NCBI GenBank assembly: GCA_036267135.1
Contig: DATAWQ010000078.1
Location: forward strand, 1-64,000
Reading direction: 5' to 3'
Origin: PALSA-505 sp036267135
GTDB taxonomy: Bacteria > Actinomycetota > Actinomycetes > Streptosporangiales > Streptosporangiaceae
Length of the DNA: 64,000 bases
Below, one piece after another: positions 42,613 through 50,563 of the stretch. The translations under genes were made by a program, and so were the position numbers. The notes under the pieces are model-generated. The model was not told the origin of the DNA, did not search any database, and worked only from the letters and a program-made list of their open reading frames with translations. Position 1 is the first letter of the stretch. The number at the start of each line of letters is the position of its first letter.

Positions 42613-44139
42613 GTGCCCACCCTGTCCGATCTGGCCGGCCGGGACACGCTGCTGACCGCGGCCGACGTGGAATGGCTGCACGCCCTGGTGTCGGACTGGC
42701 AGCTCATCGCCGACCTCTCGTTCGCCGACCTGATCCTTTGGGCGCCGACCGGGGGCGGCCTCGGCTGGCTGGCCATGGCGCAGATGCGGCCCACCACCGG
42801 GCCGACCGCCGTGCACGACGACGTGGTCGGGCACAAGATCCGCACCGGGCAGCGGCCGCTGCTCGAGGCGGCCATGGCCGAGCAGCGGGTCTGCCGCGAG
42901 GGCGACCCGGACTGGACCTCTGGCGTGCCGGTGCGGGCCGAGACCATCCCGGTCACCCGGGCCGGCCGGGTGATCGCGGTGATCGAGCGGAACACCAACC
43001 TGAACGCCGCCCGCACCCCCAGCCGTCTCGAACTGACCTACCTGCGCGGCGCCGACGACCTGGCCCAGATGGTGGCCGAGGGCACGTTCCCGTTCCCCGG
43101 CGAGGAGCCCATCCTGGTCAGGTCGCCCCGGGTCGGCGACGGGCTGCTTCGCCTCGGCCGGGCCGGCCGGGTGGTGTACGCCAGCCCCAACGCGCTGTCC
43201 GCCTACCGCAGGCTCGGCCTCACCGCCGACCTGGTGGGAGCCGAGCTCGGGCCGGTCACGGCCAAGCTGTGCGCGCCGGACGAGCCGATCGACGACCTGC
43301 TCATGGTCGTGGCCAGCGGCCGCCGCCCCCGGGAGACCGAGGTGGAGGCGAACGGCTCGGTGGTGCAGCTCCGGGCCATACCGCTGGTGGTGGCGGGCCG
43401 GCGCACCGGCGCGCTCATCCTGGTGCGGGACGTGACCGAGTTGCGCCACCGGGAGCGCGAGCTGCTGTCCAAGGACGCGACGATCAGGGAGATTCACCAC
43501 CGGGTCAAGAACAACCTGCAGACCGTGGCCGCGCTGCTCCGGCTGCAGGCCCGCCGGATGTCCGAACCGGAGGCCAGGGCGGCGCTGGGCGAGGCGGTCC
43601 GCCGGGTCGGCTCGATCGCGGTGGTGCACGAGACGCTGTCGCTCACCCCGGACGAGGTGGTGGACTTCGACGGCATCGCCGAGCGTGTGATCACGATGGC
43701 GGTGGAGGTGTCCGCGCCCGAGCCCGGCATCACCCCGCGGATCATCGGCACGTTCGGCCGGCTGTCGTCGGCGGTGGCCACACCACTGGCGATGGTGCTG
43801 ACCGAACTGCTGCAGAACGCCCTGCAGCACGGCCTGGGCCAGGACATGCCCGCACCGGCGGGCGGGCCTAAGGGGAGCCTGGAGGTGACGGCGATGCGGC
43901 GGCCGGGCCAGCTCACCGTCACGGTGGCTGACAGCGGGGCCGGACTGCCCGCTGGATTCGACCTGAACACGGCCACGAGTCTGGGTCTGCAGATCGTGCG
44001 CACGCTGGTGGTCTCGGAACTGGGGGGGAACCTGGAAATCGGTAACCGCGCCGACGGCGGCACCCTGGTCATGGTTGATTTGCCGGTCGAGACGCCCGCA
44101 CCGTTCCCGGCTGCTCCCGACGGTGCGGGCTCAGGCTAA
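42613..44139 (+). CDS. pdtaS: Sensor histidine kinase PdtaS
   Basis: This soluble 508-aa kinase has a GAF-like N-terminus (WLHALVSDWQLIADLSFADLILW), a PAS domain (RAGRVVYASPNALSAYRRLG), a HisKA_2 helix (REIHHRVKNNLQTVAALLRLQARR; phosphoacceptor His295 or 296) and an HATPase domain (LTELLQNALQHGL, DSGAGLPAGFDL). It matches PdtaS of mycobacteria, which signals to the antiterminator PdtaR. As there, it lies next to whiB1, here convergent. Start GTG at 42613 aligns with the family N-terminus; no clear ribosome site. Confidence 0.9.
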   Translation: MPTLSDLAGRDTLLTAADVEWLHALVSDWQLIADLSFADLILWAPTGGGLGWLAMAQMRPTTGPTAVHDDVVGHKIRTGQRPLLEAAMAEQRVCREGDPDWTSGVPVRAETIPVTRAGRVIAVIERNTNLNAARTPSRLELTYLRGADDLAQMVAEGTFPFPGEEPILVRSPRVGDGLLRLGRAGRVVYASPNALSAYRRLGLTADLVGAELGPVTAKLCAPDEPIDDLLMVVASGRRPRETEVEANGSVVQLRAIPLVVAGRRTGALILVRDVTELRHRERELLSKDATIREIHHRVKNNLQTVAALLRLQARRMSEPEARAALGEAVRRVGSIAVVHETLSLTPDEVVDFDGIAERVITMAVEVSAPEPGITPRIIGTFGRLSSAVATPLAMVLTELLQNALQHGLGQDMPAPAGGPKGSLEVTAMRRPGQLTVTVADSGAGLPAGFDLNTATSLGLQIVRTLVVSELGGNLEIGNRADGGTLVMVDLPVETPAPFPAAPDGAGSG

Positions 44140-44148
44140 CTGCCTGGA

Positions 44149-44397
44149 TCAGACGTGAGCCCGGATCCTGGTGGTGCGCCGCTTGAGCGCACGCCGTTCG
44201 TCTTCGCCCAGGCCACCCCAGACGCCGGCGTCCTGACCGCTTTCGATGGCCCACTGCAGGCAGAGTTCCATCACGGGACAACGTTGGCAGACCTGTTTGG
44301 CCTCGTCTATCTGTAGAAGGGCGGGACCGGTGTTACCGATGGGGAAGAAGAGCTCAGGATCCACGTCACGGCAGGCGGCGTGGTGGCGCCAGTCCAT
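44149..44397 (-). CDS. whiB1: WhiB1 iron-sulfur transcription factor
   Basis: This 82-aa Wbl protein starts MDWRHHAACRD and has the four cluster Cys at 9, 37, 40 and 46, followed by GVWGGLGEDERRALKRR, nearly the same as mycobacterial WhiB1, an essential NO-sensitive partner of sigma A. The ATG at 44397 is chosen because AAAGGAG lies 8 nt upstream and would overlap an earlier GTG (44406). Converges with pdtaS, 9 nt apart. Confidence 0.93.
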   Translation of the reverse strand: MDWRHHAACRDVDPELFFPIGNTGPALLQIDEAKQVCQRCPVMELCLQWAIESGQDAGVWGGLGEDERRALKRRTTRIRAHV

Positions 44398-44727
44398 GCG
44401 GTCCACTCCTTTGCGAATGACGGGCCGGGGCCCGCCGTCCCTGGTTGCGTCTTTGTGAAGTTTTTCACGAGCTGAGCTATATGTCGGGGTCCGTGAGGTT
44501 CCCGGCTTTGACGCACTTAGATCACGAAGCTAGTGCCCCGACCGCGACAGCAGTGGATCTGGGGACTTGTGGCTACCCCGGACCCGTCCTGCCGAGGAGG
44601 TGCGGCACATGCACCCTCTCGCGATGCATCGCTTCTACTCTTTCAAGCTCGCGTAGCAGGCGCAAGAGATTTGGTCAAGGTTCGGTACCGTTTTCCATGT
44701 CAGATACGTCACAGCCCTGGGGCCTGC
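44398..44727 (-). other. whiB1 upstream region
   Basis: About 330 bp without a convincing gene. It holds the CRP-like site and a possible promoter for whiB1 (CGGGAA, 17 nt, TATAGC on the minus strand, -10 at 44481-44476). GGGCCGGGGCCC near 44422-44433 is a palindrome in the untranslated leader. Confidence 0.45.
44454..44469 (-). promoter_or_regulatory. CRP-like site before whiB1
   Basis: TGTGA-N6-TCACG fits the CRP/Rv3676 consensus TGTGA-N6-TCACA with one mismatch. It lies 57-72 nt upstream of the whiB1 ATG and just at or after the predicted transcription start. CRP control of whiB1 is known in mycobacteria, which supports the match. Confidence 0.6.
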
Positions 44728-45663
44728 TCAGGCGAACACGCGCAGCGCATGTGGTATCGAGCGGAATGCGACGCACTCATGCTCGCCCATGTACTCTCCG
44801 TCCACCTGCCACGCTATCGGCCGGACGGAACGAAGGGTGAACTCGCGTTCGTCATGCAGCGACACTACGTTGGCACCGTTCATGGCCCTATTCGTGGAAG
44901 ACAGCATCTGGCGGATGACCCGAAGCGTGGAAACCGTCCGCAGCCGGCGTAGCGCGAAGACGTCGAGCCCGCTGTCGAAATTAGCCAGCGGGTTGGGGTT
45001 GACCGGACGTCGGCCCAGGTAGGTCCAGGGGGCCGAATTGGAGACCACGGCCAGGAACAGGTTCTCAACCGGCGGCTGGCCATTTCGCTCCAGGGTTAGT
45101 GCGGGATGCCGCCGGTCGGTGACCGCGTAGTACTGCCGGAGCGCCGTCCACATGTAGAGCGCGTCGCTGGCTTTGCGGCCGCCGGCCCGCAGTCCTTCCA
45201 TCGCGCGCACCACCTCGGCGTCGATACCGAGCCCGGCGCAGAATATGAAGTACCTGTCGCCGGCCTGCCCGATGCCGACGCTGCGGCTCTTCCGCTCGGC
45301 GATAGCCGCGAGAATGCGCCCGGTGGCGTCGATCGGATCGGCGGGCAGCCCGAGCGAGCGGATGAAGACATTCGCATTCCCGCCGGGAATGGGGGCTAGC
45401 GCCGGCAGTTCTTCGGGGCGCCGCGCGCCGTCGGTCTGCAGCAGGCCGTTGACGGCCTCGTTCACTGTGCCGTCGCCGCCCAGGGTCAGCACGAGATCGA
45501 GGCGCCGGTCTGCCGCGCCCGCCGCCAGAGCAGCCGCGTCGCCCCGGTAACGTGTCTGCACGACCTCCAGGTCGATCTCGGACGCCAGCGCGCTCACGAT
45601 GACATCGCGGCGAAGCTGGGTCGTGGAGGTGGCCTGTGGGTTAACGATCAGCAGCGCGTGCAC
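44728..45663 (-). CDS. Diacylglycerol/sphingosine kinase-like lipid kinase
   Basis: This 311-aa DAGK-catalytic (YegS/LCB5) family protein has LTLGGDGTVNEAVNGLL (60-75; nucleotide site), PALAPIPGGNANVFIRSLGLP (substrate loop), and FCAGLGIDAEVVRAME. Such enzymes phosphorylate diacylglycerol or related lipids at the inner membrane face. There is no signal or membrane segment. It lies upstream of whiB1 on the same strand but with a 330-bp gap. Confidence 0.85.
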   Translation of the reverse strand: MHALLIVNPQATSTTQLRRDVIVSALASEIDLEVVQTRYRGDAAALAAGAADRRLDLVLTLGGDGTVNEAVNGLLQTDGARRPEELPALAPIPGGNANVFIRSLGLPADPIDATGRILAAIAERKSRSVGIGQAGDRYFIFCAGLGIDAEVVRAMEGLRAGGRKASDALYMWTALRQYYAVTDRRHPALTLERNGQPPVENLFLAVVSNSAPWTYLGRRPVNPNPLANFDSGLDVFALRRLRTVSTLRVIRQMLSSTNRAMNGANVVSLHDEREFTLRSVRPIAWQVDGEYMGEHECVAFRSIPHALRVFA

Positions 45664-45712
45664 GGGCCCAGATTAGCTACCGCACGGTAGCCAGGGCGGA
45701 GGAGGGCAGGAC

Positions 45713-46099
45713 ATGCGGGAACGTCCTTTCGCCCTAGTTGGGGCGGCCGGCGCCCAGGCGGTGGAGGCGGCCGGGGTCTGCGTCGCGTCCGTGCTGGCAG
45801 CCATCGATACCGCGACGGGCAAGTCGTACCAGGTCGGCAGCGGCCTGGCCCTGACCGTCATCGGGTTCGTCACCGTGGTGGCGCTGGCCTATGTGGCCGT
45901 GGGGCTCGCCAACGGACGCTCGTGGAGCTGGACGCCGGCCATGCTCATCCAGCTCTTCACCCTGATCATCGGGATCTACCTGCTGCAAGGCCACCGCTGG
46001 GACTGGGGCACCCCCGCCGTGATAGTGCCCGTGGCCGCGGCCGTGTTGCTGCTGCTGCCGCGCAGCCTGGCTACGTTCGGTCGGAGACCGACCAGCTAG
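45713..46099 (+). CDS. Four-helix integral membrane protein
   Basis: This 128-aa protein has four hydrophobic helices (ALVGAAGAQAVEAAGVCVASVLA, VIGFVTVVALAYVAVGLA, MLIQLFTLIIGIYLL, VIVPVAAAVLLLLP). A similar small membrane protein (Rv3217c) lies near whiB1 in mycobacteria, so this may be its counterpart. ATG at 45713 has GGAGG 9-10 nt upstream. Function unknown. Its last codons fall in a 26-bp tandem repeat. Confidence 0.65.
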   Translation: MRERPFALVGAAGAQAVEAAGVCVASVLAAIDTATGKSYQVGSGLALTVIGFVTVVALAYVAVGLANGRSWSWTPAMLIQLFTLIIGIYLLQGHRWDWGTPAVIVPVAAAVLLLLPRSLATFGRRPTS

Positions 46100-46157
46100 C
46101 ACCGTGTCGGAGACCGACCAGCTAGCGCCGCGTCGGAGACCTGCCGAGTAGCGCCGG
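46080..46157 (+). repeat. Three 26-bp tandem repeats across a stop codon
   Basis: Units at 46080-46105, 46106-46131 and 46132-46157 all begin GTCGGAGACC; the first two differ only at a few end positions, the third is more diverged. The membrane-protein stop (TAG in AGCTAG, 46097-46099) is in unit 1, so the coding end has been copied downstream. Confidence 0.85.
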
Positions 46158-46179
46158 CGGGCCCGTGAGCCCGGCCGGG

Positions 46180-47034
46180 CTAGTCGTCCTCGGTCAGGCC
46201 GTCGCGGAGCTGGGCCAGCGTCCTGGCCAGCAGCCTGGACACGTGCATCTGCGAGATGCCGAGCTCGGCGGCGATCTGCGACTGCGTCATGTTCCCGAAA
46301 AACCGCAGCAGCAGGATCCGCTTCTCCCTGGGCGGCAGCCGCTCGAGGAGAGGCTTGAGCGACTCCCGGTACTCCACGCCCTCCAGCGCCTCGTCCAGCA
46401 TGCCCAGCGACTCGGCCACCGCCGGCGCGTCGTCGTCGCCGGAGTCGGGGGCGTCCAGCGACACCGTGGAGTACGCGTTCGCCGACTCCAGGCCCTCCAG
46501 CACGTCCTCGTCGCTCATCTGCAGGTGCTGGGCGAGTTCGGCCACGGTCGGGGCGCGGCCCTCCCGCTGGGCCAGGTCGCCGATGGCCTTGGTCAGCGCG
46601 AGCTTGAGCTCCTGCAGCCGCCGCGGCACCCGGACCGCCCAGCCCTTGTCCCGGAAGTGCCGCTTGATCTCGCCCACGATCGTGGGGGTCGCGTAGGTGG
46701 AGAACTCCACCCCGCGCGACAGGTCGAACCGGTCGATGGACTTGATCAGGCCGATCGTGGCCACCTGGGTCAGGTCGTCCAGCCACTCACCCCGGTTGCG
46801 GAACCGCCGGGCCAGGTACTCGACCAGCGGCAGGTGCAGTTCGACGAGCTCACCGCGCAGCCGCAGCCGTTCCGCGTCGCCCTCGGGCAGCTTCGTGATC
46901 CGCTCGAACAGATCCCGCGCCCGTGACCTGTCCTCCTCGGCGTGCGAAGACCTGACGGCCGTGAGCGCCGGGGCCTCGCCCACGTCCACCCCGGGGGCCT
47001 CGTCAGGCACTGGAACCCGCGCCTCCTCGGTCAC
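46180..47034 (-). CDS. SigF/SigB-type stress sigma factor
   Basis: This 284-aa sigma-70 group 3 factor has region 2 LVEYLARRFRNRGEWLDDLTQVATIGLIKSIDRFDLSRGVEFSTYATPTIVGEIKRHFRDKGWAVRVPRRLQEL, region 3 with APTVAELAQHLQMSDEDVLE, and region 4 RLPPREKRILLLRFFGNMTQSQIAAELGISQMHVSRLLARTL. This is the SigF/SigB group held by RsbW anti-sigma kinases. Its start overlaps the stop of the rsbW-like gene by 4 nt, which fits a stress-response switch. Confidence 0.9.
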   Translation of the reverse strand: MTEEARVPVPDEAPGVDVGEAPALTAVRSSHAEEDRSRARDLFERITKLPEGDAERLRLRGELVELHLPLVEYLARRFRNRGEWLDDLTQVATIGLIKSIDRFDLSRGVEFSTYATPTIVGEIKRHFRDKGWAVRVPRRLQELKLALTKAIGDLAQREGRAPTVAELAQHLQMSDEDVLEGLESANAYSTVSLDAPDSGDDDAPAVAESLGMLDEALEGVEYRESLKPLLERLPPREKRILLLRFFGNMTQSQIAAELGISQMHVSRLLARTLAQLRDGLTEDD

Positions 47035-47477
47035 CCTGCCCCCGAGTGGCCACGGGTCTTGCGCAGCACGATGGTGACCTGGTCATCGGGGCCGACGTGG
47101 GAGTCCACGCATCCCGCCAGCGCGGTCAGCACGGTCCAGGCGAAGGTGTCCTTGGCCGGCAACTGCCCCAGCGGCGTCCGCGCCGACACCGAGATCGTCA
47201 TCGTGTCGCGGCTCAGCTCGAAGTCGCACTCCAGCGTGGTCCCGGCCTCGGCCTCGGCCAGCAGCATGGCGCACGCCTCGTCCACCGCTATGCGCAGGTC
47301 CTCTATCTCGTCCAGGGTGAAGTCCAGCCGGGCGGCCAGCCCGGCGGTAGCGGTGCGCAGCACCGACAGGTAAGCACCCTCGGCGGGCATCCGGATCGTC
47401 ACGTGGTCACGTGCCGTGGGCGGCGGCAGCGTGCTGGTCCCAGGTGCGGACGCCCGTGGTGTGGTCTCTTCGGTCAC
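47031..47477 (-). CDS. RsbW-type anti-sigma factor (GHKL kinase)
   Basis: This protein of 148 aa has the GHKL ATP-binding N-box EDLRIAVDEACAMLLAEAEAG and later strands DFELSRDTMTISVSAR typical of RsbW/UsfX anti-sigma kinases. It would sequester the downstream SigF-type factor until an anti-anti-sigma partner binds. The GTG at 47477 follows GAGGAG by 6 nt; an ATG at 47498 is possible. The C-terminal G1/G2 boxes are weak, as in many actinobacterial RsbW. A 16-bp CAGTGCTTCTCA-type direct repeat (47502-47533) lies upstream. Confidence 0.82.
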   Translation of the reverse strand: MTEETTPRASAPGTSTLPPPTARDHVTIRMPAEGAYLSVLRTATAGLAARLDFTLDEIEDLRIAVDEACAMLLAEAEAGTTLECDFELSRDTMTISVSARTPLGQLPAKDTFAWTVLTALAGCVDSHVGPDDQVTIVLRKTRGHSGAG

Positions 47478-47643
47478 ATCACTCCTCGGCCTGACCATGT
47501 TCAGTGCTTCTCATGCACAGTGCTTCTCACGCATGGGGCCCCGCGCACGGGGTTCCTGCTTGCAATTTACCGCCCGCCGGTGGCCAGTTGGACACAGACT
47601 CGCGGCAGGAATCCGGCCCTTGGTTACTTCTGGCAGCCTAAAA

Positions 47644-47685
47644 ATCCGGATCGCCGCATCCCTGGTGAGACGCGGCGATCCGGAT
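47644..47685 (-). terminator. Intrinsic terminator of sodN
   Basis: A perfect 14-bp inverted repeat (47644-47657 with 47672-47685), reading into TTTTTAGG on the minus strand, lies 34 nt after the sodN stop. The T run makes it a canonical terminator, rare in this GC-rich window. Confidence 0.85.
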
Positions 47686-47719
47686 GGTTATGTGACGTAT
47701 GTGAGATTTGGCCGGGCGG

Positions 47720-48124
47720 TCAGCCCTGCTTGGTCTCCCAGAAAATCTTGGCGATCTCGTCGATCTTGGCCAGCAGCTCTCCGGCCTTGGCGACGTCGTT
47801 GCTGCCCTTGGTGCCCGCCGCGCCCGCCAGCTTGGTGGCCTGGTTGAACAGCTCGTGGAGCTGGGGGTACTTCTCGAAGTGCGGCGGCTTGAAGTAGTCG
47901 GTCCACAGCACCCACAGGTGATGCTTGACCAGCTCGGAGCGCTGCTCCTTGATGATCACGGCCCGGGTGCGGAACTCGGGGTCCTCGTTGGACTGGTACT
48001 TCTCGGCGATGGCCTTGACGGACTCCGCCTCGATCCTGGCCTGCGCCGGATCGTACACGCCACACGGCAGGTCGCAGTGGGCGTAAACCGTGGTCTTCGG
48101 TTCGAGGAGACGTACGAGCCTCAT
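47720..48124 (-). CDS. sodN: Nickel superoxide dismutase (SodN)
   Basis: This 134-aa precursor is of the nickel enzyme that disproportionates superoxide. The nickel hook HCDLPCGVYD starts at residue 16, so a 15-residue leader (MRLVRLLEPKTTVYA) must be cut off before His1, Cys2 and Cys6 of the mature form can bind Ni. The rest (ARIEAESVKAIAEKYQ..DPEFRTRAVIIKEQRSELVKHHLWVLWTDYFKPPHFEKYP) is the four-helix bundle. The maturation protease gene sodX is 2 kb away. ATG at 48124 with AAGGGGAG about 4 nt before. Confidence 0.96.
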   Translation of the reverse strand: MRLVRLLEPKTTVYAHCDLPCGVYDPAQARIEAESVKAIAEKYQSNEDPEFRTRAVIIKEQRSELVKHHLWVLWTDYFKPPHFEKYPQLHELFNQATKLAGAAGTKGSNDVAKAGELLAKIDEIAKIFWETKQG

Positions 48125-48207
48125 CGCTCCCCTTCTTTCGTGTCGGATCATCGGATGCAAGACCCCGACCCTACCCCGCCGGCCCATCCGCACACGTGGC
48201 AGGTCAG

Positions 48208-48244
48208 CTGTCCCCGCGGACCGGTCAGCGGCCCGCGGGGACAG
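48208..48244 (-). terminator. Terminator hairpin of the first APC permease
   Basis: CTGTCCCCGCGG (48208-48219) and CCGCGGGGACAG (48233-48244) form a 12-bp stem with a 13-nt loop starting 7 nt after the permease stop. It isolates that gene from sodN. Confidence 0.7.
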
Positions 48245-48251
48245 GCGGTCC

Positions 48252-49967
48252 CTAAATCGCGGCCGGCGGCGCGGCGAGCTCGACGTCCACCTCGTCCGCG
48301 TCTCCCTCCACGTACCCCTGCAGCTTGGCGGACGGCAGCCCGGTGCGATCGGCGACGAAGTACATGATCAGGCCGAAGATCGCCACCCAGATGGTGTCCC
48401 ACGGGAACTTCAGCCAGCTCAGTGGGTGGTACCAGCCCTCCAGCTCAATCGGGGTGGAGCCCTGCCAGCCGCTGAACGCACCGAACAGCGTGAGGATGTT
48501 CAGCCCGGCCAGCCAGATCCACATCCAGGCCGAATACTTGGCGTCGAGCTGCGGCCGCTTCCCGGCCGGCCGGGAGAAGTAGTAGATGCCCATCAGCACC
48601 ATCCCGACGATGATGCCGAAGTCCACTCGCCACATAACCCCCCATCCGGCCCAGTAGACGATCAGCGTCCCGAACACGAACCCGAGCGGGCCGACGACAC
48701 CGGCCGCGGGCACTTTGAACGCGCGCGTCCGGTTCGGGTCGGCGCGGCGCAGGTGGTTGAGCGCCGCCGGGCCGACACAGTAGGAGATCACCGCGACACT
48801 GGTGATGGCGCCGACCAGCGAGGTGAAGCTCGGGAACGGCGCCATCAGCGCGACGCCGACGGCCCAGCCGACCAGGATCGACAGCCACGGCACGCCCGAC
48901 GCGTTGAGCCAGCGGAAGGGCGGTGGCAGGTATCCCTCCTTGGCCATGCTGTACAGCAGCCGGGACTGCGTGCCGGTGTAGGTGAACGCGGTGCCGGACG
49001 GCGATACACCCGCGTCGATGTACAGCAGGTACGTCAGCCAGGTCAGGCCGGCCGCCGAGGCCATGATCACGTAGGGGCCGTGAATGTTGTGCGCGAACAC
49101 GGAGGTCAGCGAGGCCCAGCCGCCGTGCAGGTACTTGACCGGCAGCGCGCCGATGAAGACCACCTGCAGCAGGGTGTACACCACGATGCCGATGCCGGTG
49201 GACCACAGCACGGCCCTGATCAGGTCGCGTCTGGGGTTCCTGGCCTCGCCGGCCATCTGGACCGCCGAGTCGAAGCCGATCTCGGCAAATACGACGGCGA
49301 GCGGCATGGCCAGGAAGATGCCTTTGATCCCGCCGCCGGTGACACCGGCCGGGAACTTCGGCAGGAACCCGCCGTGGGAGGTGAAGTTGCTCCCCTTGAG
49401 TGAGAACGCCAGCGCGATGATCGTCACCACTGGAATCGCGATCTTCCACCACACGATGGTCGTGTTGGTGTGCGCGAACAGCCGCACGCCGTAGGTGTTG
49501 ACGATCGCGAACAGCAGCGCCAAGCCGGCCGCGACCAGAAATCCCTTGGGGAACGTCACCCCGTTGTCGTTGAACATCCAGCCCAGGCCGTGCAGGCCGG
49601 ACAGGTACTCGATCGCGGCCAGCACCTCGATCGGGATCAGCGACATCGAGAAGAGCCAGCTCACCCAGCCCATCAGATACCCGCCGAGGCCACCGTAGGA
49701 GTAGTGCGCGATCCGGTACATCCCGCCGGCCACTGGATACGCGGGCGCGAGTTCCGCGTAACTCAGCACGATGACCAGCAGCATGACCCCGGCGATCGGC
49801 CAGGACAGGATCGATGCCGGGCCGGCCACGCTCGCCGCGTTCCGTGCGCCAAACAGCCAGCCGGAGCCGATGACGCTGCCAACGGCGAAGAACGTCAGCC
49901 CGATGACGCCGACACCACGGCGGAGGCTCCGGTCCGCAGTAGGGGGAGTAGAGGTCCCAGCGGCCAT
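48252..49967 (-). CDS. APC-family amino-acid permease
   Basis: This 571-aa transporter has 12-14 helices. Helix 1 shows FFAVGSVIGSGWLFGARNAA, the GSG loop that binds the amino-acid backbone; AELAPAYPVAGGMYRIAHYSYG and FAEIGFDSAVQMAGEARNPRRDL are the family's other marks. Start ATG at 49967. It is a paralogue of the permease at 50564-52231 (both have GSxIGSGWLFGA and the PFPS loop), and the two flank sodX. The substrate is unknown; a link with nickel enzyme maturation is only positional. Confidence 0.85.
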   Translation of the reverse strand: MAAGTSTPPTADRSLRRGVGVIGLTFFAVGSVIGSGWLFGARNAASVAGPASILSWPIAGVMLLVIVLSYAELAPAYPVAGGMYRIAHYSYGGLGGYLMGWVSWLFSMSLIPIEVLAAIEYLSGLHGLGWMFNDNGVTFPKGFLVAAGLALLFAIVNTYGVRLFAHTNTTIVWWKIAIPVVTIIALAFSLKGSNFTSHGGFLPKFPAGVTGGGIKGIFLAMPLAVVFAEIGFDSAVQMAGEARNPRRDLIRAVLWSTGIGIVVYTLLQVVFIGALPVKYLHGGWASLTSVFAHNIHGPYVIMASAAGLTWLTYLLYIDAGVSPSGTAFTYTGTQSRLLYSMAKEGYLPPPFRWLNASGVPWLSILVGWAVGVALMAPFPSFTSLVGAITSVAVISYCVGPAALNHLRRADPNRTRAFKVPAAGVVGPLGFVFGTLIVYWAGWGVMWRVDFGIIVGMVLMGIYYFSRPAGKRPQLDAKYSAWMWIWLAGLNILTLFGAFSGWQGSTPIELEGWYHPLSWLKFPWDTIWVAIFGLIMYFVADRTGLPSAKLQGYVEGDADEVDVELAAPPAAI

Positions 49968-49994
49968 GCCACAGCTCTCTTCCACTCGGGTCCG

Positions 49995-50058
49995 CGGGCT
50001 CCTTTGCCCGTGGAACATTTAAACTTGCGGGTTGCTTTACCCGTGGAACTTTTATACT
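49995..50058. promoter_or_regulatory. Tandem 31-bp repeats, each with a covarying inverted repeat
   Basis: Copies at 49995-50025 and 50028-50058 (period 33 bp) differ at five positions. Each contains an inverted repeat: CGGGC..GCCCG in the first, CGGGT..ACCCG in the second. The C-G to T-A change is compensatory, so pairing or dyad symmetry is under selection. Both share CCCGTGGAAC and an AT-rich end. They lie 28-91 nt before the APC permease start (minus) and 103-166 nt before sodX (plus). Confidence 0.6.
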
Positions 50059-50160
50059 CCGCCGGCGCGTCGATTACTGATCATTAGATGCAAGACTCGC
50101 CGTACCCCGTCGGTCTGTCCCCACACGTGACAAGTCGGTCACCACCTCTGGGAGGCTCGC

Positions 50161-50514
50161 ATGCGCTGGCCACTGCTGCGTGTCGCCGTGGCCGAGCGGT
50201 CCATGGAACCCACCCTGCATCCCGGCGACTGGCTGCTGGTGCGGCGCACCCGCCGGGTCCGCCCCGGTCAGCTGGTCGTCGCCCGCCATCCCACCCGCCC
50301 CACGTTGCTGCTGGTCAAGCGGGTCCTGCGGCGTGACCCAGGCGGCTGGTGGCTTCAGTCGGACAACCTGAACGGCTTCGCCGCGGACAGCCGCGCCTTC
50401 GGCCTGGTGCCGCCCGGGCTGATCGAGGGAGTGGTGCTGCTGAGGTACCGCCGGGGCGGCCGGCCGGGCCGGGCCGGGCCCGCCCCGGACTCCGCCCGGC
50501 CCCGTCCACGCTGA
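50161..50514 (+). CDS. sodX: Nickel superoxide dismutase maturation protease (SodX)
   Basis: This 117-aa S26 signal-peptidase-like enzyme removes the NiSOD leader. The Ser/Lys dyad is Ser14 in RSMEPTLHPGDWLLVRR and Lys53 in LLLVKRVLRR; the conserved SDN box reads LQSDNLNGFAADSRAFGLV. It lacks a membrane anchor, as SodX proteins do. Start ATG at 50161 with GGGAGG 5 nt upstream. Convergent with the second APC permease. Confidence 0.9.
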   Translation: MRWPLLRVAVAERSMEPTLHPGDWLLVRRTRRVRPGQLVVARHPTRPTLLLVKRVLRRDPGGWWLQSDNLNGFAADSRAFGLVPPGLIEGVVLLRYRRGGRPGRAGPAPDSARPRPR

Positions 50515-50563
50515 TCGACCGGGCCGGGTGGAGTCCGCTGGTGCGAACCGGGTTTGGTGAGGT

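Noticed and set aside
49995..50058. Guanidine-II (mini-ykkC) riboswitch
   Set aside because: Two hairpins are present, but the loops lack the ACGR sequence that defines that class.
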